From the NCBI RefSeq assembly GCF_964340395.1, contig NC_135571.1, forward strand, positions 13,078,546 to 13,088,545: 10,000 bases of DNA. The letters run 5' to 3'. Shown here in pieces: positions 1-8,406 of this stretch. Origin of the DNA: Glandiceps talaboti. Lineage: Eukaryota; Hemichordata; Enteropneusta; Spengelidae. The notes beneath the pieces were generated by a model. That model was not told the origin of the DNA. It made no database searches and worked only from the letters and a program-made list of their open reading frames with translations. Made by a program: the position numbers and the translations under genes. How positions within the stretch are numbered: the first letter of the stretch is position 1; each line of letters starts with the position of its first letter.

Positions 1-32
1 GTTTGTTTGTTTGTTTGTTTGTTTGTTTGTTT
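1..32. repeat. (GTTT)n microsatellite, truncated by window edge
   Basis: Eight uninterrupted GTTT units open the window, so the true left end lies outside it. The tract passes directly into T-rich sequence. Simple tetranucleotide repeats of this kind are typical of animal intergenic and intronic DNA. There is no sign of function. Confidence 0.95.
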
Positions 33-892
33 ATATATTTACTTCTTTGTATTTTAACGTATATATTTGTATATTTTTATCTCGACACTGAGAGAGAAGA
101 GCCTTTGGCTCAACAGTCTATACAGTTTAAATAAAGTGTAATAATAATACTATATTAATGTTGTAGCTATTGTTGACATCTTCCCTTCTCTTTCATTGCC
201 ATTCGCTATCTTTTCAACATCTCGATACACACGTGGTAGCTTTTCTGGCACGTTTTCGTCGAGACAAAAATAACTTGAGGCAATTTATGCAAGGTCGTCA
301 GATAAAAACACCAAAAATTAGCAGACGATTACTAGCATTTCTTCTAAATATGTTGTGCTAATCCTACGATAATCGTGTATAGAAGGACACGTATTCAACA
401 GGAAAGTAACATTTGACAGTATTTGTGAAATTATCATACCACCAAGGATGTTTAAAGATGAGATCCTATCACTATTTAAGTTTTGTGTTTCTCTTCCAAT
501 GATATACATGATGTGAGAGAAAACATGATATACAATCTAAGCATCAAGGGTTATTGAAGATGTTGAATAATGCAGAGACCTTGTATTGTTCTCGAGAGAA
601 ATGTCGTTTATCCGTTGTCGGTGAGTACTGATGAATTGTCATTGTTCGTAAAATAATCTTTACACAAGGATAAGTTGTATAGAATTTCCTTGTGAAATGG
701 AAACAACCTATTTTGGTTTAATGTTTCACCTTTTCACTCGGATGTAGCTTACTGTTCCGACATATCTGTCAATGGCTTAGAGACACAATACTTCAAAGAA
801 TTAGACAACTATCGTTTAGATCTGACTCTTACTTAAGTGTTAAGTATCAAAATAATGTTCATGTAATGATCATGATATTGACAATTGTGTCT
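33..892. other. Anonymous AT-rich stretch, no supported gene
   Basis: Nothing here supports a gene. The two 63-codon open frames at 170-361 (plus) and 318-509 (minus) have no recognisable domain and no paired splice sites. A good donor-like GTGAGT occurs at 621-626 on the plus strand after a short open run from an ATG at 560, but no partner acceptor or homologous peptide is visible. I treat the stretch as intergenic or intronic. Confidence 0.6.
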
Positions 893-1580
<688 letters not shown>

Positions 1581-1603
1581 TGTGTGTGTCTGTCTGTCTG
1601 TCT
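1581..1603. repeat. (TG)n(TCTG)n microsatellite
   Basis: A short TG run changes into three TCTG units. It is an ordinary simple repeat without coding potential. Confidence 0.9.
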
Positions 1604-1796
1604 ACGTGCGAATATGCCCTTGGCTACATACACTTTCTTTGCTATACCTAGGTTATACCCAATCATCCTTAAATTCATAATCCGAATCAATACGACAACC
1701 TTGGGCACTTTTGTCACCCCTGTATTCCAAAACGACCTTAGTCTTTGAGCAATCCTCTCATCTTATAAGTTTATGGTATAAACGTTCAAGAAGTCT

Positions 1797-1891
1797 GGTA
1801 GCTTGTTGACTGACTCCGATAACACTCGCTTTACTCATTACTACGACAAGCACTATCGGACTCAGTCATTCAGCGGAGTAAACAAGCTAGA
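1797..1891. repeat. Interrupted palindrome (possible small foldback element)
   Basis: The left arm reads TAGCTTGTT followed directly by GACTGACTCCGATA (about 1799-1821). The right arm holds the reverse complements TATCGGACTCAGTC (about 1854-1867) and AACAAGCTA (about 1881-1889), separated by about 13 extra bases. Folding gives a 14-bp stem with one mismatch, an asymmetric bulge, and a 9-bp closing stem. This could be a decayed hairpin-type element. No known family is assigned. Confidence 0.55.
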
Positions 1892-2101
1892 TGCTAAGGG
1901 ATAAAAAAAACACCCTGAAACTGAAAGTGTTTGTTGCCATATGTAAAATACACCAAGTCTTTACAAGGTAAACAGTTCCACTGATATCCGCCGACTAGCT
2001 GAATTCACTGTCTACTAATCGTAGATGGGATAGTAACTGTGTTTCTTGGCTTCACGTTCGTAAGTAAATAGTCGTAAATCACGTGCTACATAGATTGTAC
2101 A
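1892..2101. other. Unannotated spacer
   Basis: I see nothing supported here: no open frame of note, no repeat and no splice-site pair. Confidence 0.5.
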
Positions 2102-2141
2102 GTCTCTGTCTCTTCTCTCTGTCTCTGTCTCTGTCTCTGTC

Positions 2142-2179
<38 letters not shown>
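2102..2179. repeat. (TCTG/TCTCTG)n-(TC)n microsatellite
   Basis: A pyrimidine-rich tract on the plus strand: interrupted TCTCTG hexanucleotides followed by a pure TC run of about 29 bases. The minus strand is a GA tract, so an open frame there reads as an arginine/glutamate repeat, which is an artefact. Such mirror-symmetric polypurine tracts can form triplex DNA. Confidence 0.95.
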
Positions 2180-2182
<3 letters not shown>

Positions 2183-3323
2183 CAATTTATTGAACTTCTG
2201 ACAAATATGTTTGTACACTACTTTAATATTTCATCCATTCCCCTTTAAAAGCTTCAGTGAATAGAACACTAGATGGCAAATACATAACATTTATGTGAAC
2301 ATATTACATGAAGCAAAAATACCAAACAAAGTCAAGTGCACACAACAAAGTAAATGACAATTTTACACAGCAAAATGGATTAAAAGGTACATTTTTCTTG
2401 TATATTGCATTGTTCTACACAACTCGTCATCAAAACCACAAACCATGGTAAACTGTAAACTGTACACAAAGCTGTATATATACAGACATACTTGGGAAAG
2501 ACAGCTGAAATAGTATTCAAAAGACTGGATAATTTTTGCATTGACTTTTCTGAAGTACATGGTAGACAAGGGTAATTTGTTTATTTGACAAAACTTAATA
2601 TAATTTGCCATAGCATTACAAAGAAGGTAGTACAAGGCCTGAAAAGTTCATATTAATCCTCATTTACATGGACGACATGCATATGTACCACAAGAACTAC
2701 AGTAAAAATGCTGTTGCCTTGGCGTTTTACACGTACGTTTTTTAAACAAAGATCCAATGCTAAACTAACAATAACAGAGACAACATAACACAGGAGGATC
2801 CTTTGCCCAATCACATTGAACACTGATAAGCATTGCTATTCTTTCTCAGTGCAGTAGAAACAGGCTTCTATTGAAAGCATTACACATGGACTTGATGATT
2901 TAAATGGCTGCAATTTTTTATTTTCTAACTGATAATCAACTTGATTACTTCTACTGTCAACTGTGTGTGACACTATGTAACTGTTTCTTTGGCATTAGAA
3001 GTTTGTGTGAGCGTGTGTAAAAAATAGCAGGTTGCATAAATGAAACACTACGGCAAGTCATTTGTACTGTATTAAAGGATGGTTCAATGTCTTTATAGTA
3101 TAGCCCATGCTGAACTTGTTCTGCCTGTGAACGTATATGATTTTCTACTGCATTTTGTACATAGACTTTAGGCGAAATGAGGACTTGGTTACAGATTGTG
3201 AAACTTTCACAAAACACACACTCACACACTGAGAAATGGTCATTATCTTTATGAGTATTCTGATGCTAACATTCAAAATAAGACAACAAACTCCTACAAC
3301 ACAGTGAGTAGACTGGAAATGTA
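2180..3323. other. Anonymous AT-rich stretch, no supported gene
   Basis: No exon is supported. Three minus-strand open frames of 63-90 codons in 2363-3336 lack recognisable domains and overlap each other in different frames. Reverse-strand AATAAA hexamers occur at 2187-2192, 2580-2585 and 2917-2922, but none can be tied to a transcript. The last 100 bases before 3324 may hold very degenerate copies of the minisatellite that follows. Confidence 0.5.
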
Positions 3324-3600
3324 AAATGTTGGTCACTCAGTGCAACACTGGAAAACACAGTCCTTAATATAAAGTGTGAAATGTTGGTCACTGAGTGCAA
3401 CACTGGAGAACACACTCCTTAATATAAAGTGTGAAATGTTGGTCACTGAGTGCAACACTGGAGAACACACTCCTTAATACAAAGTGTGAAATGTTGGTCA
3501 CCGAGTGCAACACTGGAGAACACACTCCTTGTAAAATGTTGGCCATTAAGTGGAACACACTACTGAATACAAGCAATGCAAAATATTGGTCAAGTTAACC
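3324..3600. repeat. 55-bp minisatellite, about six copies
   Basis: Copies starting with AAATGTTGGTC begin at 3324, 3379, 3434, 3489 and 3534, with a degenerate sixth at 3581. Spacing is exactly 55 bp for the first three steps, then 45 bp (a 10-bp loss of the AATATAAAGT segment) and 47 bp. The middle copies are almost identical and the outer ones diverge, as expected for expansion by unequal exchange or slippage. Each unit contains short foldbacks, AGTG-CAA-CACT and GGAG-N6-CTCC. Because 55 is not a multiple of three, the reading frame shifts with every unit, which argues against coding. Confidence 0.93.
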
Positions 3601-4468
3601 CAAAGTTTGGCAAATGTCTATCAAACTTGTTTTAATACCACAAAACCCCTTTAGGTACAATATCCGGCACTTCACCTACAGAATATCTGGAAAGGAAAAA
3701 CTAATAATCTTAATACTATTAATTTAGCAAAAACCTTGAATGAAGGATGGTGAGGAAAGGAAGTGACTCAGAAGCTTAGAAATTAGGCATACTATATTTC
3801 AATGTAGGTCTCAGTGTCTTTAAAGGTTAGTGAATTCTCATTTTTAGCAGAAGCACTTTATGACAAAGAAGTGGGCTGGGTGTTTTTGATAGGAAAATAA
3901 ATAAAATAAATATGTACCCCATGTGTAACAATAAAGAATATTGACAAAGATTTGTTGATATCAATTCCAGAGAATTGTGAAATAGGGCAACAAAGAGTGT
4001 TTTAAAATGTAACACTAATCATATTAAGGTAGAGATATTAATAAGAATTTTTGTCTGGCACATTATATTTTCATTTGAAAGTTCATATGGTACCTTATGC
4101 TTGAAGTAAATTTTGTGAAAATCTTGTCCAAAAAACTCACTTTGTTGCTTTGCTGTGTATTTAGGAGTGGTTAAATCAAATATCCATTTACATGTTACTC
4201 AAAACTAAAACACCCTCTTACATTCAAATTTCAATATTCTTGTCTAACTAAGCCATAGCAGCAAAATGATAAATCTATATTTTCAAAACTACTTAAAACT
4301 TACATATGGTAACGTGATTGTGAAATGTGCCTCACAAATATACTGTTGAAACTTCTGCCATTATAGTATACCCCGGTATGTACTTTGTTAGAGAAAACTC
4401 CAATCCATTCTAAGTTAAAATCAAGTACAAAGAAATAAAATGACATAAAATTTGGGGTCACCTTAATA
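3601..4468. other. Anonymous AT-rich stretch, no supported gene
   Basis: No coding signal: the only frame of note is a 62-codon minus-strand one (3827-4015) with no recognisable content. The sequence is A/T-rich and not obviously repetitive. I see nothing else here. Confidence 0.5.
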
Positions 4469-4684
4469 TATAATGTAACAGTTACTGTCAGACTCCATCA
4501 TTATAATGTGTAGTGTTCTATCAGTAAACAGAGTTATGGGATCTGGGGCTGATGTGGAGTTTATACTTTGATAAGTTATAATGTAACAGTAACTGTCAGA
4601 CTCCATCATTATAATGTGTAGTGTTCTATCAGTAAACAGAGTTATGGGATCTGTGGCTCATGTGGTCTTTATACTTTGGTAAGT
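4469..4684. repeat. 108-bp tandem duplication (two copies)
   Basis: Copy one is 4469-4576 and copy two is 4577-4684, directly abutting. By eye they differ at six positions, about 94 percent identity, with four of the six clustered in the 3' third. Each copy contains the 10-bp palindrome CATTATAATG. Although 108 is a multiple of three, neither strand has an open frame through the unit, so this is a non-coding local duplication. Confidence 0.93.
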
Positions 4685-6207
4685 TACCGGCATTAATTAC
4701 ATTGTATGTCTTTGCATGAAACATGTCTCATTCCTGCCTACCACAAACATGCAAATGCAGTGGTGTTTTTTCATAGGTTGTATGAGAACAACAAATTTTG
4801 GTGAAACTGTGTCTGTGGTGGGTGAAATTTGGCTTTGAGAACTCACAATCTACAATACTGGTCAAGAAAAACTGGAGATTATTTAGGTTTAACCATTTCC
4901 ATCACTATGACAGTCAGTAAAGTGTATATTACTGATTACTACATATTACTCCAAACAAAGTAAAACACATTTCATAACTGACAAATACAAAAAAAAAATC
5001 ATTTTTTTTTCATCCTCGCATTTATAACATTGAATTACATGTATTACATAAACCATGTTATGTGTTTTGTGATCAAAGACAGTACTTTTCATAATACTAT
5101 AAATACCCAGGGATTTTAGAACTTGACATGCTTTAGGATGACAAACACAAGGCTAATTTTATTTTGACCTACACATCTTTATGCATGGGGGACCAATCAA
5201 AGTTATTATCACTGCTTGATGCTTCACACATTTTAAAATAAAGGCCACACAAGACTGAGGCCACCATTGAGAACAAAACAACTCCCAGTAATGTTCCTTG
5301 ACCCAATGTACAGCAGGCCTATTTTAAGCCAGATATGTTCTATCTTTAGAGGTTGCGTGATGCAGGGCTGATGAAACTTACCCAGGCCATTATGTTGCAT
5401 TGTGTTCTACCCAATTGTTTCTTGACACAAACATAAATTGATTTACATAACAACACATTATTTTGTAATGCAAATTTCCTACAGTTGTTGCTGTCGGTGA
5501 TAAGAATGATATATAGTGTATATATATTAAACTTCAAAATAAACAAGCACGCGGAATAACAATGTATGTCCCCATTTTCCTTATATTCTAAACTTTGTAA
5601 AACACTGCAATAAATATATTGGGGATTTTTGTGATAAAACATAATTTTTATATGAATAATGTTTAACAGAAAATGTAAACAAAAAGTACTGTTTCTGTTA
5701 AATTGACTTTTTATCTTTTCATTTTGCTTTGCCCTACTTGTAGTTATTTGTGTAAAAACAAACACCAGATGAAAATGAGATTTTTTTATAAATTAATGAC
5801 TGTTTTTATACAGTACCATCTAAATAAAGAATCCACACTTTGTGTTTTTTGTGTGGATCTTAACATATAACCTTGTGATCAGGCTCACTGATCTTGTGTT
5901 TGTTAACAGCTTGGGCAAGCTTCTTCGAAAAGAGCTGTACTTCAGCGCTAACATTGAATGGCAATTACTGTACAGTAACGGTATAATTGAAGGTTTTTAT
6001 ATGGAAATATATGTTTGATACCACACGCAAGCTAAATAGTAAATGCTACATGTTCAAACAGAAAAGTGGAATTTATAACCGTGTTGTTCTATGTCACAAA
6101 AATATCTATCAACTATGTGGTGCTCACTACATGAGTGAAAACATCCACAATTTTGTGAATATTTCTCCAAATTAGCTTATGCAGATATAGAATTCTTCAA
6201 CATTTTT
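4685..6207. other. Anonymous AT-rich stretch; possible minus-strand 3' UTR part
   Basis: No gene is supported. A 139-codon minus-strand frame (5346-5765) is AT-driven and lacks any domain I recognise. An A10/T9 foldback lies at 4989-5010. A perfect 8-bp stem-loop lies at 5831-5858. A reverse-strand AATAAA at 5158-5163 is followed, in that orientation, by a GT-rich run about 15 bases on. This is the nearest reasonable poly(A) site for a minus-strand transcript ending after the exon at 6766-6840, but it is over 1.6 kb away. A donor-like reverse-strand GTAAGT at 5376-5381 argues against a simple UTR. Confidence 0.4.
5831..5858. other. Perfect 8-bp stem-loop
   Basis: ATCCACAC at 5831-5838 pairs exactly with GTGTGGAT at 5851-5858 across a 12-base loop. 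It stands out in an otherwise AT-rich stretch, but one isolated stem of this size may be chance. There is no T-run or other feature that would make it a recognisable terminator or RNA family. Confidence 0.6.
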
Positions 6208-6330
6208 CTCCATTCAGATGGAAACTACTTGTGACCTAAGGGTTAAGTCACTTCATCTACTCTACTCATGGTGACAAGGCCCCTTAGATCAAATATATTT
6301 TCCTTGGCTGAACAAAGAAAAATAGTGGGG
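6208..6330 (-). mobile_element. Small palindromic (MITE-like) repeat, copy 1
   Basis: This 123-bp segment matches the reverse complement of 8765-8900. The most conserved half (about 6264-6330) has roughly 85 percent identity by hand alignment over 67 bases. It shares the landmarks GTGACCTAAGGG, GTGACAAGGCCCCTTAG and TTTTCCTTGGCTGA and ends in GTGGGG against TTGGGG. The left end has lost about a dozen bases relative to copy 2. Its own palindrome (CCTAAGG against CCTTAG) is more decayed than that of copy 2. No transposase is encoded, consistent with a non-autonomous element. It lies about 440 bp downstream of the stop codon of the minus-strand exon, so it may sit in that transcript's 3' UTR. 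Confidence 0.75.
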
Positions 6331-6765
6331 TGGAATATCCAAGTATGAAATGTAAACACATTACTTGTCACCTGCTTGAAAAGAGTTCTTTACTACATTA
6401 ATTTTGTGTTTTCACATCACCAAGGTATCACATTCACCAGATTATTACTCATTACAATGTACACATCATTCAAAAATTACAAAATTTAGTAAAAAATTCA
6501 CCATTTTATGCCGTATTACTTTTAAAACTAAACTGCCACTTAAAGGCCAGACAATTAGAATGTTGTGCATTTCTGATATTTCTTGTGTTACAGTACACCA
6601 ATTATGTAATGTTACATATTAAGACTTTACATTGACAGCAATAAATGCACGGAGAGATCGGAAAACTTCCACCACTGTAGAGATTGGTAAACTTGTACAA
6701 CTGGAAAGACATTACACAGCTTACACCATTGGAGCAAGATCAGATGATTTCCCCGGTGGGTGTCA
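6331..6765 (-). other. Region downstream of the minus-strand stop codon (putative 3' UTR start)
   Basis: If the terminal exon at 6766-6840 is real, this is the beginning of its 3' untranslated region, read right to left. It is AT-rich. No reverse-strand AATAAA occurs here, so the transcript would have to continue into or beyond the palindromic repeat. Plus-strand frames at 6404-6622 and 6632-6844 have no recognisable product. The second lies antisense to the exon and is treated as a shadow. Confidence 0.35.
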
Positions 6766-6840
6766 CTACTCGCTGGACACAAATACTTCTTTTATATCAG
6801 CTAGGGCTTTCCTTATATTACCTCCAAAGCGCTTGGCATT
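6766..6840 (-). CDS. Candidate 3'-terminal coding exon of an unrecognised gene (partial CDS)
   Basis: On the minus strand, a textbook acceptor (pyrimidine-rich TATCTTCTTCTTTCAG) ends at 6841. It is followed by 24 in-frame codons and TAG at 6768-6766, with TGA immediately after as a second stop. The peptide begins NAKRFGGN and ends IKEVFVSSE. It is amphipathic, with a helix-like middle (IRKALADIKEVF), and resembles real protein more than any other short frame in the window. The exon enters in phase 0. I do not recognise the family and assign no function. Only the last 24 residues are visible; upstream exons would lie at higher coordinates. The plus-strand frame over the same bases has no comparable signals. 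The main doubt is the short length: one acceptor plus 72 coding bases can occur by chance. Confidence 0.42.
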   Translation of the reverse strand, partial: NAKRFGGNIRKALADIKEVFVSSE

Positions 6841-6905
6841 CTGAAAGAAGAAGATATCAAATATTGTGAACATCAGTAGTACCATTGTAATCTCTGAATA
6901 TTCAC

Positions 6906-7352
6906 ACAAGACCGATCACATGGCATGTGAATGTTACAGTGACCAATACAAGACAAGTGAATGTCTCTATCATAAAAACCAATCATCAGGAAACTTAACG
7001 GCTCAGTGACCAATCGGTGACATGTAATGGCCATGTGACCAATCACAAGGCAAATTAATGCAAAAGTGACCAAACATGAGGCAACTTAATGTCCCAGTGA
7101 CCAATCACAGGGCAAATTAATGCAAAGTGACCAATCATGAGGCAACTTATTGTCCAAGTGACCAATCACAAGGCATTTTAATGTCCCACTGACCAATCAC
7201 AAGGCAACTTACATGTAATGTCCATGTGACCAATCACAGGGCAAATTAAAGGAAAGTGACTAATCATGAGGCAACTTAATGTCCAAGTGGCCAATCACAC
7301 GGCTTCTTAATGTATCATTGAGCAATCACAAGGTAACTTAATAGTCCAGTCA
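6906..7352. repeat. About 31-bp minisatellite with repeated CCAAT boxes
   Basis: Units led by GTGACCAATCA repeat with starts at 7006, 7035, 7066, 7097, 7127, 7158, 7189, 7226, 7256, 7287 and 7318, that is, spacings of 29-31 bp apart from one of 37. More diverged copies lie to the left from about 6906. Two alternating subtypes (CAAGGCAAATTAATGC and CATGAGGCAACTTAATGTCC) suggest a roughly 61-bp higher-order dimer in the centre. Ten exact CCAAT pentamers fall in the array in the same orientation. CCAAT is the core recognised by the NF-Y complex, but here it is most simply part of the repeat unit. The array would be intronic if the minus-strand exon to its left is real. Confidence 0.93.
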
Positions 7353-7691
7353 TTTTGAGGAAACTTGTTCCATTTGATATTGACAGAATGTGTTGATGTA
7401 CTACATATGGCATGCTGGTTGTGTATACAGAAAAATGATACATTTATGTTTGAAGACATCTCTAAGGTAGGCATATGTATATAATATATTGAAATATTCA
7501 TGTGCTATATCAGCTGGATATGTAAATATGTACAATACTGCAAGAAAATAAGCTTTAGGATAAACATGTATAATGTGTATGCAAATCATACATGTCAGTC
7601 TCTCGTATAATTGAGGGTCACACACACGTTTGTAATTTTACAACTTCCTCACAAGTTTCTGAATTTCTGTATTATGTGCCTAGTATGTATA
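7353..7691. other. Anonymous AT-rich stretch
   Basis: Nothing coding is supported. An 8-bp inverted repeat, ACATGTAT at 7564-7571 and ATACATGT at 7588-7595, flanks an ATGCAAAT octamer at 7579-7586. Both are short enough to be chance. The last 20-30 bases may be a very degraded outer end of the inverted repeat that follows. Confidence 0.45.
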
Positions 7692-8065
7692 TACAACTGT
7701 CGACATTGAAGTATTGATGAACAGAACCTGTTAAAAACAGGGAAAATAAACAAATGAATTGGATTAGTAATATTTGGCACAGCATGTTGTAATTACAGAG
7801 ACTTGTATTACACACTATGGTTTGATAAGAAAGCTTTTATGGTCTCTTTACGTGTAGATCAAAATGCCAGGGGAACTTCAAGCGAACGCGAACTATTATG
7901 TAAAGAGGCCATACAACTGTTCCTAATTTTATCAAATGATGAAATGTAATACAAGTCTCTGTACTTCCAACATGCTGTGGCAAGTGTTATTATTCCAATT
8001 CAGTTTTTCTGTTTCCTTTTTGTAACAGGATCCGTTTGTCAATGCTTTGATGTTGGCAGTTGTAT
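7692..8065. repeat. Large imperfect inverted repeat (hairpin element), arms about 170 bp
   Basis: Reading 7692 rightwards and 8065 leftwards on the other strand gives colinear sequence. Landmarks in order: TACAACTG, GAAGTATTGATGAAC against CAAAGCATTGACAAAC, CCTGTTA, TGAATTGGA, CACAGCATGTTG, TACAGAGACTTGTATTAC (18 bp identical), TTTGATAA, and TATGG(T/C)CTCTTTAC. The pairing fades into a central unpaired segment of about 35 bases near 7862-7896. Identity is roughly 75-80 percent by hand alignment with a few small indels. The minus-strand frame 7932-8228 and the plus-strand open run from 8029 both overlap the right arm and are not treated as genes. It could be a hairpin-type MITE, a decayed inverted duplication, or a long hairpin RNA source. 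No clear target-site duplication was found. Confidence 0.85.
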
Positions 8066-8208
8066 GTAATTTGTCTGTGACATGTTCTGAGGTTGCCATC
8101 TTCTTCATCTTGTCAAAGTTACTACTGTTTCGTATTATTTTCTCTACATTCATGTATTGTTTATAGTGAAACCTGTTCTTAACGTACCTTAAACAATGCA
8201 CTGAGAAT
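8066..8208. other. Spacer between two hairpin elements
   Basis: Both strands are open over much of this short stretch. The plus frame is hydrophobic, and the minus frame is lysine- and threonine-rich. A strong plus-strand acceptor-like sequence ends at 8028, inside the right arm of the preceding inverted repeat. Without a donor or a homologous peptide I do not call an exon. Confidence 0.4.
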
Positions 8209-8406
8209 ATGACAGAACCCCATGACATGTGAGTGTAAGTGTGGTGTACATGTACTCAGGGTGTTTGCATGAGTGCTTGCAGTGTTCTCTGCACCTGTAC
8301 TTTCACGAGTGTAGCGAATGAAAGTGCAGCAGAAAACAATGCCAGCAAAAGTGCAAATACCCCTGAGTACCCACACTAGAACTCACGTGGCATGGGGTTC
8401 TGTTAT
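8209..8406. mobile_element. Hairpin MITE-like palindromic element, about 198 bp
   Basis: The element opens with ACAGAACCCCATG (8212-8224) and closes with the exact reverse complement CATGGGGTTCTGT (8391-8403). Pairing extends two or three bases further out. It continues inward through GTGAGT, AGTGTGG, GTACTCAGGG and TTTGCA with small indels, to a terminal stem ACTTTCA (8299-8305) against TGAAAGT (8319-8325) around a 13-base loop. The whole unit is thus one imperfect palindrome with no room for a transposase, as in foldback MITEs. The family is not recognised and no second copy is in the window. Confidence 0.82.

Noticed and set aside
560-626. Short plus-strand exon-like run ending in TCG|GTGAGT
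   Set aside because: The donor matches consensus, but about 20 codons without an acceptor partner or homologue is not enough.
2015-2218. Minus-strand 67-codon frame rich in RE repeats
   Set aside because: It is the translation of the TC/TCTG microsatellite, not a real RS- or RE-type protein.
4989-5010. A10/T9 foldback as a terminator
   Set aside because: It is a low-complexity homopolymer pair in eukaryotic-looking DNA. No transcript is known to end there.
5346-5765. 139-codon minus-strand frame, the longest in the window
   Set aside because: Composition is AT-driven with no recognisable domain, and no acceptor or supporting neighbour. The GTAAGT donor-like site at 5376-5381 lies inside it, but one site alone does not make an exon.
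6632-6844. 70-codon plus-strand frame
   Set aside because: It lies antisense to the better-supported minus-strand terminal exon and has no recognisable motif.
4749-7586. ATGCAAAT octamers at 4749-4756 and 7579-7586 as POU-factor sites
   Set aside because: An 8-mer is expected about this often by chance in 20 kb of strand sequence. No promoter context.
8029-8166. Plus-strand exon-like run after a strong polypyrimidine acceptor (TTTCCTTTTTGTAACAG)
   Set aside because: The 45-codon peptide is simply hydrophobic (the antisense of a lysine-rich frame), no donor or partner exon is visible, and the acceptor lies in the inverted repeat arm.
7932-8228. 98-codon minus-strand frame with a hydrophilic peptide
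   Set aside because: Its right-to-left course runs through the right arm of the large inverted repeat. The opposite arm carries the same sequence with stops and neutral-looking changes, so it is better explained as repeat.
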